64,000 bases of DNA from positions 97,939 through 161,938 of the forward strand of contig JAFKFV010000014.1 of NCBI GenBank assembly GCA_017307955.1. The letters are read 5' to 3'. The notes under the pieces are model-generated. The model was given only the letters and a program-made list of their open reading frames with translations. It had not been told where the DNA came from and made no database searches. Positions 16,344-25,025 of the stretch are shown here, one piece after another (position 1 is the first letter of the stretch; each line of letters begins with the position of its first letter). This DNA comes from Allobosea sp. (lineage in GTDB: Bacteria > Pseudomonadota > Alphaproteobacteria > Rhizobiales > Kaistiaceae). Position numbers and translations under genes: made by a program.

Positions 16344-16368
16344 AACTTGGGCAGGCAGGATTTGTTCC
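16344..16368 (-). promoter_or_regulatory. EcfG-type stress promoter for the KGG-protein operon
   Basis: Read on the minus strand: GGAAC (16368-16364), 17 bases, GTT (16346-16344). It would give a leader of roughly 110 bases before the KGG start codon, longer than at the other three sites. Spacing is identical to theirs. Confidence 0.6.
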
Positions 16369-16439
16369 CCGCGGCGGCGTTTCGTACGCTTCCGAACCGT
16401 GGCCCGGAGCGGGCTCTCCGCCGCATGCGAGGATGAGGA

Positions 16440-16871
16440 ATGGACATCGCGATCGACGTCACCGCCGCGCCGCAGGCCGAGGACCTCGCCGTCATCAGTG
16501 CGGGCCTGACGGACTTCAACGAGAGCGATGTCGGACCATCGGGCCGGGTGCCACTGGCCGTCCTCCTCAGGGACGAGACCGGTGTCGTGCGCGGCGGGCT
16601 CTCGGGCACCACCGCCTGGGGATGGCTCTATGTGCAGTGGCTGTTCGTGGCCGAGCCCCTGCGCGGACAGGGGCTGGCCGGGCGGCTGCTGGCCGCCGCG
16701 GAGGCCGAGGCCGAGGCGCGCGGCTGCCATGGCGCCTTCATCGACACCTTCAATCCGAAGGCGGAGAGCGCCTATCGGCGACAGGGATATGAGGTGTTCG
16801 GCGTGCTGCCCGATTTTCCGGTCGGCCGGCGGCGCGTGTTCCTGCAAAAGCCGCTGGTGCCGCGCCGCTGA
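16440..16871 (+). CDS. GNAT family N-acetyltransferase
   Basis: A 143-residue acetyltransferase. Acetyl-CoA-binding motif A is LFVAEPLRGQGLAGRLLAAA, followed by AFIDTFNPKAESAYRRQGYE, the usual motif B with the conserved Tyr. Acceptor unknown. The ATG follows GAGGATGAGG. It is divergent from the KGG gene and followed by about 200 bases of non-coding sequence. Confidence 0.9.
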   Translation: MDIAIDVTAAPQAEDLAVISAGLTDFNESDVGPSGRVPLAVLLRDETGVVRGGLSGTTAWGWLYVQWLFVAEPLRGQGLAGRLLAAAEAEAEARGCHGAFIDTFNPKAESAYRRQGYEVFGVLPDFPVGRRRVFLQKPLVPRR

Positions 16872-17089
16872 GCCGGGGGGCGGGGCGCCCGGGGTGGACT
16901 GCCCGGCATGGTTGTTGGGGGCCTCGCCGGGCAGCAGGCCGCGGCATGGCCGACGACCCCGACGGATCGCTCCGCCGCCTGCGGCCAGCGGGGGACCGGC
17001 CGCGCCCTCATAACCCGCGACAAGGCGATGCGTTCACGCCATTTCCTCGATGGCGGCGTGGCAGAAGGGGAGTTCGGATCGCCGCAACG

Positions 17090-17869
17090 CTAGACGTGCA
17101 GGCTGCTCCCCGCCGTTTCGCCGCGCTCCGCCGCGACGGCCTCTTCCTTGGCAAGGAGGCGCTGCATGGCGCGGAACGCGGCCTCAGGACGGCGCTCGCG
17201 AAGGGCGTCGACGAGGGCGCGCAGCGTCTCTCCCCGCAGCCGGCCGATCTCGACGTCGAGAAAGGCCGGGTCGTCCCGCATCAGATTGCCGAGGCAAGCG
17301 GCGTTCAGCGCGCGGAGATAGGGATTGCCGGCGGCCGCGACGGTGAAGAGGAGCTGCGCGAAAGCGGCGCGGCGCTCTTCGGTGCCCTGCGCGGCCTCGA
17401 GCCTGGCAATGGCGCCTTCGACCGCCTTGCCGTGACCGCCGCGTGCGATCTCCGCGGCCAGCGGCGCCTGGACGGCGGCAACGGCCTCCCAGAGCTCGCG
17501 GCTGGTGCGGGCGCTGTTGTCCCGGCGCGACCAGGCGATGAGCTCGGCGTCGAGCAGGTTCCAGTGCTCGCGCTCCAGAACCAGCGTGCCGCGCTTCCGC
17601 CGCGTCTCGAGCAGGCCCTTGGAGGCGAGGCCCTTCACCGCCTCGCGCAGCGCGGTGCGGCTGACGCCGAGGCTCGCGGCCAGCTCATGCTCGTTGGGCA
17701 GGATGCTGCCCGCCGGAAAGCGGCCGCCGACGATCGCGAGAAAGATGTCGCGCGCGACGAGGCGGTTGAGGCTCTCCGCCTCGGCCCGCACCGGCGCCAG
17801 GCCGGCCGCCCTCGGCGTCGCCGTGGCGCTGCGCAGCGGGATCGGGTCTGGGCGGCGATAGACGGTCAC
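17090..17869 (-). CDS. GntR family regulator, FadR/FCD type
   Basis: A 259-residue regulator. The winged HTH (residues about 25-95) contains LPNEHELAASLGVSRTALREAVKGLASKGLLETR. The C-terminal FCD-type domain is all-helical, with conserved Asp and His candidates for metal-dependent ligand binding. I start at GTG 17869 (VTVYRRPD), which has GGAG 7 bases upstream; the frame is open further to 17974 but without family-like sequence. It is divergent from the SGNH hydrolase and sugar importer genes, which it probably controls; such regulators often respond to sugar acids. Confidence 0.88.
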   Translation of the reverse strand: MTVYRRPDPIPLRSATATPRAAGLAPVRAEAESLNRLVARDIFLAIVGGRFPAGSILPNEHELAASLGVSRTALREAVKGLASKGLLETRRKRGTLVLEREHWNLLDAELIAWSRRDNSARTSRELWEAVAAVQAPLAAEIARGGHGKAVEGAIARLEAAQGTEERRAAFAQLLFTVAAAGNPYLRALNAACLGNLMRDDPAFLDVEIGRLRGETLRALVDALRERRPEAAFRAMQRLLAKEEAVAAERGETAGSSLHV

Positions 17870-18027
17870 GAAAGGGCTCCAGCAGCGGCCGGCACTTCGC
17901 GCTGTTCCACCAAGGCGCCGGATTGCAATCGAGGATATGTAGGACTTATACCTCAGAGGCAGGCGCCAACGCAACCATGGCGCCAGCCCGCAACGCTCGC
18001 GCCCCTGCCCACCGGATAGCCCGCCCC

Positions 18028-18678
18028 ATGGCCACCATCGTCTGTTTCGGGGATTCGAACACCTGGGGCTGCCCGCCCTTCGCCAATATCGCCCAGACGC
18101 CGGACCGGATCACGCCCGAGCGGCGCTGGGCGCATGTCATGGGCCGCGCGCTCGGGCCGGCCACCTGGATCGTCGAGGAGGGCCTCTCCGGCCGCACGAC
18201 GGTGTTCGACGATCCGATCGAGGGCATCCACAAGAACGGCGCGCGCACGCTGATCCCGATCCTCGAGTCGCATGCGCCGATGGACGTGCTGATCCTCATG
18301 CTCGGGACCAATGATTTCAAGGACCAGCTCGCGATCAGCGCCTATAATTCGGCGCGCGGCATGCTGACCCTGATCCAGATGGTCAAGGGCCACTACGCGA
18401 TGGTCGAGCATCCGCCGGAGGTGCTGATCGTCACGCCGCCGGCAATCACCGAGGCGGCCGAGCCGGCCATGTGGGGCGACGGCCACCGGCGCTGCCGCGA
18501 CCATGCCTATTATCTCGAACAGGTGGCGCACCGCACCGGCTGCTTCCATTTCGACGCCAACAAGGTCGTGGCAGCCGGGATCGACGGCATCCATCTCGAC
18601 GAGGCCGCGCACGAGGTCCTCGGCCGTTCTCTGGCCCGCGAGGTCGCGGCGCTGCTCGCGCTTCGCAACGTCCGCTAG
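18028..18678 (+). CDS. SGNH/GDSL hydrolase (arylesterase-like)
   Basis: A 216-residue esterase of the SGNH superfamily. Block I is CFGDSNTWG (catalytic Ser), block III is MLGTNDFKD (Asn), and block V is GIDGIHLDEAAHEVLG (catalytic Asp-His). No signal peptide, so cytoplasmic. I start at ATG 18028 (MATIVCFGDS); the frame is open for 35 more codons but those are not family-like. It lies between the GntR gene and a sugar ABC importer and may remove acyl groups from imported sugars; that is inference. Confidence 0.88.
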   Translation: MATIVCFGDSNTWGCPPFANIAQTPDRITPERRWAHVMGRALGPATWIVEEGLSGRTTVFDDPIEGIHKNGARTLIPILESHAPMDVLILMLGTNDFKDQLAISAYNSARGMLTLIQMVKGHYAMVEHPPEVLIVTPPAITEAAEPAMWGDGHRRCRDHAYYLEQVAHRTGCFHFDANKVVAAGIDGIHLDEAAHEVLGRSLAREVAALLALRNVR

Positions 18679-18792
18679 CGCCTCTTTACATCATACATAT
18701 TACCTAATAATCGTAAGCGAGGGCGTCAGTCGCGCCCGAGGGGCAAATGCGCGTCGGGAGGACGCGCAACGCCTTCTGCGTGGGAGGAAGCT

Positions 18793-19770
18793 ATGAGCAT
18801 CAAGAAGCTGGGCGCGCTCGCGTTCGCGGCCATGATCGCGGCTGCGCCGTTCGCGGCGCATGCCGAGGAAGACGTGATCATCATGCTCGGCGGTCCGAGC
18901 TCCGACCCGTTCTGGGGCGCGGTCCAGCAGGGCTTCGACCAGGCGACCAAGGATTTCGGCGTCAAGACGCAGTGGACCGCGCCGGCCGACTTCAACGACA
19001 TCGTGCCCGTCTATACGAAGATGTTCGAGGCCGCGATCGCGCGGAAGCCCGCCGCCATCGCCGTCGGCAACTTCTTCCCCGAGCCGACCGAGCCGCTGAT
19101 CAAGCAGGCCGCCGCCGAGGGCATCCCGGTGGTGATCATCAATTCCGGCGGCGCGAAGTACAAGGATCTCGGCGCCATCGCCTTCATCGGCGAGGACAGC
19201 TACCAGATGGGCTATCAGGGCGGGAAGGTCGCCGTCGGCAAGGGCGTCAAGAACGGCCTCTGCATCAACCAGATCGCCGCCAATCCGGTGCTGGAGCAGC
19301 GCTGCCAGGGCTATATCGACGCCGTCACCGAAGCCGGTGGCAAGGCCAAGATGGTCATCCTCGCCTCCGAGGATATCGGCAATTCGCAGAAGGTGCAGGC
19401 CGCGGTCTCGGCGATGCTGATGCAGGACCAGACCATCGACGGCGTCGTGACGCTCGGCGTCGCGGTCGGCGTCGACGCGCTCGAATCGATCAAGCAGGTC
19501 CGCGCCACCGGCCGCTCGGTCGATCTCGGCACCATGGATCTCGGCAATACCGTGCTGGAGGCCGTCGCGGCCGGCGACATGAGCTTCGCCTCCGACCAGC
19601 AGCCCTTCCTGCAGGGTTATTACGGCGTGATGATCCCGATGATGTACAACAAGTACAAGATGGCGCCGTCGGGGGCGATCGGCGTCGGTCCCTATATGGT
19701 GACCAAGGACAATGCGGCCGCTGTGCTCGAGGTCAACAAGACCATTCCCGGCTCGCGCGGCGCCAACTGA
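18793..19770 (+). CDS. Sugar ABC transporter substrate-binding protein (RbsB type)
   Basis: A 325-residue periplasmic binding protein of the ribose/fructose (CUT2) class. Residues 1-24 are a clear Sec signal peptide ending AHA-EED. The mature part begins VIIMLGGPSSDPFWGAVQQG, the usual first strand and loop of the type-1 fold. Cysteines at two places (GLCINQ and QRCQGY) may form a disulfide, as in FrcB-like proteins. A strong GGAGG ribosome site precedes the ATG. It is the first gene of the importer operon, with a hairpin after its stop. Confidence 0.92.
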   Translation: MSIKKLGALAFAAMIAAAPFAAHAEEDVIIMLGGPSSDPFWGAVQQGFDQATKDFGVKTQWTAPADFNDIVPVYTKMFEAAIARKPAAIAVGNFFPEPTEPLIKQAAAEGIPVVIINSGGAKYKDLGAIAFIGEDSYQMGYQGGKVAVGKGVKNGLCINQIAANPVLEQRCQGYIDAVTEAGGKAKMVILASEDIGNSQKVQAAVSAMLMQDQTIDGVVTLGVAVGVDALESIKQVRATGRSVDLGTMDLGNTVLEAVAAGDMSFASDQQPFLQGYYGVMIPMMYNKYKMAPSGAIGVGPYMVTKDNAAAVLEVNKTIPGSRGAN

Positions 19771-19776
19771 CGGCGC

Positions 19777-19803
19777 AAGGCGGCGGCCGCGCGCCGCCGC
19801 CTT
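19777..19803 (+). terminator. Perfect intercistronic stem-loop after the binding-protein gene
   Basis: An 11-base-pair perfect stem (19777-19787 with 19793-19803) with a 5-base loop, starting 6 bases past the stop codon. There is no T-tract. It probably stabilises the binding-protein message and lowers read-through into the permease and ATPase genes. Confidence 0.65.
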
Positions 19804-19871
19804 CGCCTGCTGCCTCGCATCGCCCGTCCATCTTGCGTCTGCCGTCCCCGCATCGCGTCCGGAATCTGCCG

Positions 19872-20909
19872 ATGACAGCAACCCTTGAGACTTCGACGCC
19901 CGCCGGCCCGGCGCGGCGCCACGGCCTGATCGAGCGGCTGCTCGGCATCGTCTGGATCGGTCCCGCCATCGCGGCGATCGTCATCTATGTCTTCTTCGTC
20001 ATCGTCGGCGGCGCCTCCGGCTTCCTGTCGATCCCCGGCACGGCGGGCTGGCTGAACACGGCGGCCGAGCTCGGCATCATCGCCGTGCCGATCGGCCTTT
20101 TGATGATCGCCGGCGAGTTCGATCTCTCGACCGGCTCGGTGGTCGGCGCGGCGGCGATCATCGTTGCGCTCGGTACCGGCTTCTATGGCTTGCCCGTCGC
20201 GCTCACCATGAGCATGGCGCTCGTGATGGGCATCGCCGTCGGCTGCTTCAACGCGCTGCTGGTCAGCGTCACCCGGCTGCCGAGCTTCATCGTCACGCTG
20301 GCGTCGAACTTCATCCTCGCCGGCACCTCGCTCGGCCTGTCGCGGCTGATCTCCGGCTCTTCCAACGTGTCGCTCAAGGATGCGGGATGGGCCGAGGCGG
20401 TGTTCGGCTCGAAGTGGATGTTCTTCAACGTCTCCGTGCTCTGGTACGCCGTCGCGATTGTCATCGCCGCCTGGGTGCTGAAGCAGACGCCGTTCGGCAA
20501 CTGGATCTTCGCGACCGGCGGCAATGTCGACGCCGCGCGCCGGGCCGGCGTGCCGGTCGCCCGCGTCAAGCTGATCCTCTTCATCTGGACCGCTGTCTCC
20601 TCGGCCTTTGTCGGGGTGATGAGCGCCATCATGTACAACCAGGGCAACGCCGCGCAGGGCCAGGGCTATGTCTTCCAGAGCGCGATCGCCGCGGTGATCG
20701 GCGGCGTGCTCCTGCAGGGCGGCTTCGGCTCGGTGACCGGCATCGTGCTCGGCACCTTCATCTACGGCATCGTCAGCCTCGGCCTCTTCTACACGGGCTG
20801 GCCGACCGACTGGCTCGCCACCTTCATCGGCGCGCTGCTCGTGATCGCCGTGCTCACCAACAATTTCGTGCGCGAACTGGCGCTGAACCGCGGCAAGAGG
20901 AAGTCCTGA
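19872..20909 (+). CDS. Sugar ABC transporter permease (RbsC/FrcC type)
   Basis: A 345-residue inner-membrane permease of the CUT2 class with eight to ten hydrophobic segments. Conserved pieces include IIAVPIGLLMIAGEFDLSTGS and SAIAAVIGGVLLQGGFGSVTG, hallmarks of RbsC-like permeases. I start at ATG 19872 (MTATLETS); the open frame extends back across the binding-protein gene, but there it is only a shadow. Its TGA overlaps the ATPase ATG by one base. Confidence 0.92.
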   Translation: MTATLETSTPAGPARRHGLIERLLGIVWIGPAIAAIVIYVFFVIVGGASGFLSIPGTAGWLNTAAELGIIAVPIGLLMIAGEFDLSTGSVVGAAAIIVALGTGFYGLPVALTMSMALVMGIAVGCFNALLVSVTRLPSFIVTLASNFILAGTSLGLSRLISGSSNVSLKDAGWAEAVFGSKWMFFNVSVLWYAVAIVIAAWVLKQTPFGNWIFATGGNVDAARRAGVPVARVKLILFIWTAVSSAFVGVMSAIMYNQGNAAQGQGYVFQSAIAAVIGGVLLQGGFGSVTGIVLGTFIYGIVSLGLFYTGWPTDWLATFIGALLVIAVLTNNFVRELALNRGKRKS

Positions 20910-21676
20910 TGTCCGCGCTGATGACCCTTCAGTCCGTCTCGCGCAGCTTCGGCAACAATCTCGCGCTCGACGATGTCAGCCTCGAGGCCTATCCCGGCGA
21001 GGTACATTGCCTGCTCGGCGACAATGGCGCCGGCAAGTCGACGCTGATCAAGATCATGTCGGGCGTCACGCCGCCGAGCTCCGGCACGCTGACCTTCGAC
21101 GGGCGGCCGGTCGCCTTTCGCTCGCCGCGCGACGCCAAGGCCTATGGCATCGGCACCGTGCACCAGGACGTGGGCTCGATCCCGCTCATCTCGGTGGCGC
21201 GCAACTTCTTCCTCGGCAACGAGCCGACCAAAGGCTGGGGGCCGTTCCGCCGCCTCGACCATGCGACCGCCAACCGAATCGCGCTCGAGCAGATCCGCGA
21301 GATGGGTATCCGCCGCATCAACGATGCCGGCCAGCTCGTCGGCACCATGTCGGGCGGCGAGCGGCAGGCGCTCGCCATCGCTCGCGCTCTCTATTTCGGC
21401 GCCCGGCTGCTGATCCTCGACGAGCCGACCGCGGCGCTCGGCGTCAAGGAAAGCAAGATCGTCATCGACCTGATGATCAAGGCGCGGTCGCAGGGCATCG
21501 CGCTCGTCTTCATCACCCACAACGCCACGCATGCGCTGCAGGTCGGCGACCGCTTCACCGTGCTGATCCAGGGGCGCATCGCCAGCCAGTTCAAGCGGGG
21601 CGAGAAGACCCGCGAGGAAGTCCTGAACCTGATGGCGGGCGGCGAGGAATTCGACGCGGCCGGCCACGGGGACTGA
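20909..21676 (+). CDS. Sugar ABC transporter ATP-binding protein (FrcA-like, single domain)
   Basis: A 255-residue ATPase with one nucleotide-binding domain, unlike the ~500-residue double-domain RbsA. Walker A is GDNGAGKST (residues 37-45), the signature is MSGGERQALAIARAL, Walker B is LLILDEPTAAL and the switch His is in FITHN. The binding-protein/permease/single-ATPase layout matches the fructose importer FrcBCA of Sinorhizobium. Fructose or a related sugar is therefore a reasonable but unproven substrate. Confidence 0.9.
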   Translation: MSALMTLQSVSRSFGNNLALDDVSLEAYPGEVHCLLGDNGAGKSTLIKIMSGVTPPSSGTLTFDGRPVAFRSPRDAKAYGIGTVHQDVGSIPLISVARNFFLGNEPTKGWGPFRRLDHATANRIALEQIREMGIRRINDAGQLVGTMSGGERQALAIARALYFGARLLILDEPTAALGVKESKIVIDLMIKARSQGIALVFITHNATHALQVGDRFTVLIQGRIASQFKRGEKTREEVLNLMAGGEEFDAAGHGD

Positions 21677-21723
21677 GGACGGCGACTGAGAATGGTGACT
21701 GAGACGCGAGTGAGGGCTTCGAC

Positions 21724-22896
21724 GTGAGCAGCATCAACTGGACTTCCGAAAGCGCGCCGGCCAAGGGCCATGTCGCTCCCGGCTTCGAGGCGGTCGCCGA
21801 GGAATTCGCGCGCAACTTCACCCTCCGCGGCGATCTCGGCGCCGCTTTCGCCGCGACCCATCACGGCAGGATCGTCGTCGATGTCTGGGGCGGCAGCGCC
21901 GCGCCGGGCCGGCCCTGGGCGGCGGACACGCTGCAGGTAATCTATTCCGGCACCAAGGGGCTGATGGCGGCCTCAGTGCTCAAGCTCGTCGAGCGCGGCG
22001 CGCTCGATCTCGACGCCCCCGTCGCGCGCTACTGGCCGGAATTCGCGAGCGCCGACAAGGGTCGCGTCCTCGTCCGCCATGTCGTGTCGCATGCGGCGGG
22101 CCTTCCGGGCATCGCCGCTCCGCTCACGACGGCCGACTATACCGACTTCGAGAAGATGGAGGCGCTGCTCGCCGCGCAGTCGCTGCCGCCCGATCCGAAT
22201 GCCTTCCACTGCTATCATCCGGTGACGATCGGCTGGCTGGTCGGCGCGCTCGTGCGCCGTATCGACGGGCGCACCATCGGCCGCTTCTTCGCCGAGGAAT
22301 TCGCCGGCCCGCTCGGGCTCGACGCCTTTATCGGCCTTCCCGAAAGCGAGGAGCCGCGCGTCGGCGCCCTCGCGCTCGGCCCGGACATGCTGCCCTATGA
22401 GGAGGCGTTCTCCTCCGAATTGCGCCAGGACCCGACCTTCGTCTCGGCCTGGGGCAACCCGCCGCTCTTTCCCGCCGATCTCCCCTGGAACAGCCGCGCT
22501 TACCATGCCGCGGAGATCGCCGGCGCCGGCGGCATCGCCACCGCCCGCGCCATGGCGCGCTATTACGGCTGCATGGCGCTCGGCGGCTCGATCGACGGCG
22601 TCACGGTGCTGCAGCCCGAGACGGTCGCGCTCGGGCGGGCGGAGCGGTCGCGCTTCATGGACCCCTATATCGCCGAGGCGATGGCCTTCGGCGTCTGCTG
22701 GGCGCTGCAGACACCGCAGGGCCGCTTCGGCCCGCCGCGCGATGCCTTCGGCCATGCCGGCGCCGGCGGCTCGATCCATGGCGCCTGGCCGACCGAGAAG
22801 GTCGGCTTCAGCTATGTCATGAACGAAATGCGCGCCGACCCCGAAGACCGCCGCACCCGCCACATCCTGAAGCGCCTCCACGAGATCGTCGGCTAG
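21724..22896 (+). CDS. Serine hydrolase, class C beta-lactamase/esterase family
   Basis: A 390-residue protein of the EstB/class C penicillin-binding fold. The nucleophile motif SxxK reads SGTKG (about residue 80), the Tyr motif lies in CYHPVTIGW and the third motif HAGAGGS near the C-terminus. No signal peptide, so it is more likely a cytoplasmic esterase than a beta-lactamase. The start is GTG 21724. It follows the sugar importer after 47 bases and may act with the SGNH esterase on acylated substrates. Confidence 0.88.
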   Translation: MSSINWTSESAPAKGHVAPGFEAVAEEFARNFTLRGDLGAAFAATHHGRIVVDVWGGSAAPGRPWAADTLQVIYSGTKGLMAASVLKLVERGALDLDAPVARYWPEFASADKGRVLVRHVVSHAAGLPGIAAPLTTADYTDFEKMEALLAAQSLPPDPNAFHCYHPVTIGWLVGALVRRIDGRTIGRFFAEEFAGPLGLDAFIGLPESEEPRVGALALGPDMLPYEEAFSSELRQDPTFVSAWGNPPLFPADLPWNSRAYHAAEIAGAGGIATARAMARYYGCMALGGSIDGVTVLQPETVALGRAERSRFMDPYIAEAMAFGVCWALQTPQGRFGPPRDAFGHAGAGGSIHGAWPTEKVGFSYVMNEMRADPEDRRTRHILKRLHEIVG

Positions 22897-23019
22897 GATT
22901 CCGGGCGGCGCCCGCCAGAGGCGCCCAACGGTGCCATCCTCACGGCTCCGCCGATCAATCTCCCGCACCCTTCGCGCTCGCGGTAGGGCGGTGCGCCGGT
23001 CCGCCCGAGGCCGATGGCA

Positions 23020-23040
23020 GCGGCGGCACCTGGCCGCCGC
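23020..23040 (-). terminator. Stem-loop after the polyamine-type binding-protein gene
   Basis: An 8-base-pair perfect stem (23020-23027 with 23033-23040) and a 5-base loop, 11 bases past the stop codon of the last gene of the operon. No T-tract is visible; it may end or protect the transcript. Confidence 0.45.
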
Positions 23041-23051
23041 CGCGTGCTGGC

Positions 23052-24116
23052 TCAGCTGCGGACCTTAGTCATGATCCGCTCATAGGCCTTGGTCGCCTCG
23101 GGCGGGCAGACCTTGCCGAAGACGATCGTCTCGCCCTTGGGCGGGTTGATCTCCGGCGCCGAGGCGAGGGCGGGCGTCATGAAGGCGCCGCTGCCGGTGA
23201 TGCCGTTCTGCGAACCGGTGTAGTTCGACAGGATGGCGGCATTCTCCGGGTTCATCAGGAAATCGATGAAGAGCTTGGCGTTCTCGACATGGGCTGCCGT
23301 CTTCGGCACGACGACATTGTCGGCCCAGCCATAGACGCCTTCCTTGCCATAGACATAGGCGAGCGAGGCGCGCTGCTGGCGGGCCTGGTAGGCGGCGCCG
23401 CTCCAGGCCTCGGCGGCGGCGACCTCGCCGGCGCCCAGCCGCTCGGCGATGCCGGCCGCGTCATAGGTCTTCACGAAGGGCTTCTGCTTCTCGAGCAGGG
23501 CGGAAAGCGCCTTCAGGTCTTCGATCTCGGCCGTGCATTGCGGCTTGCCGAGATAGACGAGGGCCAGCGAGACCACTTCGCTGGTGGCGCCGGACATGCC
23601 GATCTTGCCCTGCAGCTCGGCCGGCGGATCGAAGAGCACGGCGAGGGAGTCGAGCGGCCCCTTGTAGACGGCGGTATCGACCATCGCCGAGGTGGTGCCC
23701 CAGTTCCAGACGATCGAATAGCGGTTGCCGGGGTCCCAGGCGCGGTCCTTCCATTCGGGCGCGAGGTTGCCGTAGTTCTTCAGCGCCGCAATATCGACCG
23801 GCTGGATCAGCCCCTGCTCGATCATGATCGGCACGAAGTCGGCGGAGGCGACGGCGATGTCGTAGCCCGCCGAGCCGGCCGAGAGCTTGGCGAGCAGCGT
23901 CTCGTTGCTGTCATAGGTGTCGACGGTGACCTTGATGCCGGTCTCCTTCTCGAACTTCGCCACGAGATCGGGCGCGGTGTAGCCGCCCCAGTTGAAGATG
24001 CGCAGTTCCTTCGCGTCGTCGGCCAGTGCGCTGGAGGCGCCGAGCATCAGCCCGATCAGGGCGGCGCCGGAGGCGATCGCCCGCGATGGGCTCTTTGGGG
24101 AGGAGGCGAGCTTCAT
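23052..24116 (-). CDS. Polyamine-type ABC transporter substrate-binding protein (PotD-like)
   Basis: A 354-residue periplasmic binding protein. Residues 1-32 form a signal peptide ending SSALA-DD. The mature part starts LRIFNWGGYTAPDLVAKFEK, the diagnostic opening of spermidine/putrescine binding proteins. Later SIVWNWGTTSAMVD also fits PotD. Four acidic/aromatic polyamine contacts were not checked one by one. Last gene of the PotABCD-type operon. An opine, gamma-aminobutyrate or other cation is possible. Confidence 0.9.
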   Translation of the reverse strand: MKLASSPKSPSRAIASGAALIGLMLGASSALADDAKELRIFNWGGYTAPDLVAKFEKETGIKVTVDTYDSNETLLAKLSAGSAGYDIAVASADFVPIMIEQGLIQPVDIAALKNYGNLAPEWKDRAWDPGNRYSIVWNWGTTSAMVDTAVYKGPLDSLAVLFDPPAELQGKIGMSGATSEVVSLALVYLGKPQCTAEIEDLKALSALLEKQKPFVKTYDAAGIAERLGAGEVAAAEAWSGAAYQARQQRASLAYVYGKEGVYGWADNVVVPKTAAHVENAKLFIDFLMNPENAAILSNYTGSQNGITGSGAFMTPALASAPEINPPKGETIVFGKVCPPEATKAYERIMTKVRS

Positions 24117-24190
24117 CTTTGGTCCCTCTGGATCGGCAGGTTGCTTGATTGCTCCGGCCCCGGCCTGCCTTGCCGAAGTCGGGCTTGGCT

Positions 24191-24985
24191 TTATCGGCGG
24201 CTTCGCCGCCGGCTGAGAGATCGGCCGAGGCCGGCGAGGATGAGCGAGAAGACGAGCATCAGCGTCGATGCGGCGTTGACCTCGGGCGTGATGCCGCGCC
24301 GGATCATCCCGTAGACATAGACGGGGAGGGTGGTCGTGCCGGCGTCGCCGACGAGGGCGCTGATCACGAAGTCGTCCAGCGACACGACGAAGGCGAGGAT
24401 CGCGCCGCTCCAGATCGCGGGCGCTAGAAGCGGCAGCGTGATGCGGCGGAAGACGGCGAGCGGCGGGGCATAGAGGTCGCGCGCGGCGTTCTCCAGCGTC
24501 TCGCCCATGCCGCGCACGCGCGCCCGGATCGGCATCATCGCGAAGGGGATGCAGAACACCGTATGCGCGATGACGAGATTGGCGAGGCCGAGGCGCAGCT
24601 TGATGCTGGCGAAGAAGACCAGCGTCGTGACGGCGGTGACGATCTCCGGCACCAGCAGCGGCAGCGCGAACAGGCTGCCGAGCGCCACGCCCAGCCGGCG
24701 CGAGGCCCGCTCCAGCCCGAGCGCGGCCGGGATGGCGATGAGCGTCGCCAGCACCGTGGCCGAGCCGGCGATGATGAAGGAGTTCAGCGCCGCGTCCTGG
24801 ATGTCGCCATTGGCGATGACGGCTTCGAACCAGCGCAGGCTGGCGCCGTTCCACACCGTGACGAGATTGCCGCCGTTGAAGGAATAGACCGTGAGGACGG
24901 CGAGCGGCGCGTAGAGGAAGAGGATGATCAGCGCCACATAGGCGCCGAGGCCCGGGCTGTGGGTGGGGTCGTAGGCGCGCTTCAT
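24191..24985 (-). CDS. Polyamine-type ABC transporter permease (PotC-like)
   Basis: A 264-residue inner-membrane permease with six hydrophobic segments. It starts with a short cytoplasmic tail and SPGLGAYVALIILFLYAPL. The EAA-type loop reads NAARDLYAPPLAVFRRITLP. It pairs with the PotB-like permease upstream; the 40-base gap between them holds a short direct duplication of GCTTGCCCCC. Confidence 0.92.
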   Translation of the reverse strand: MKRAYDPTHSPGLGAYVALIILFLYAPLAVLTVYSFNGGNLVTVWNGASLRWFEAVIANGDIQDAALNSFIIAGSATVLATLIAIPAALGLERASRRLGVALGSLFALPLLVPEIVTAVTTLVFFASIKLRLGLANLVIAHTVFCIPFAMMPIRARVRGMGETLENAARDLYAPPLAVFRRITLPLLAPAIWSGAILAFVVSLDDFVISALVGDAGTTTLPVYVYGMIRRGITPEVNAASTLMLVFSLILAGLGRSLSRRRSRR

Positions 24986-25025
24986 GCCTCGCCCCTCGAT
25001 GCTTGCCCCCTGATGCTTGCCCCCC

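Noticed and set aside
17935..17960. Possible FadR-type operator (GTAGGACTTATAC) before the SGNH gene
   Set aside because: Only the outer three bases are palindromic; too weak to list as a site.
18747..20909. A single 720-codon frame covering binding-protein and permease genes
   Set aside because: Only its last 345 codons are permease-like; the first half is an out-of-frame reading of the binding-protein gene.
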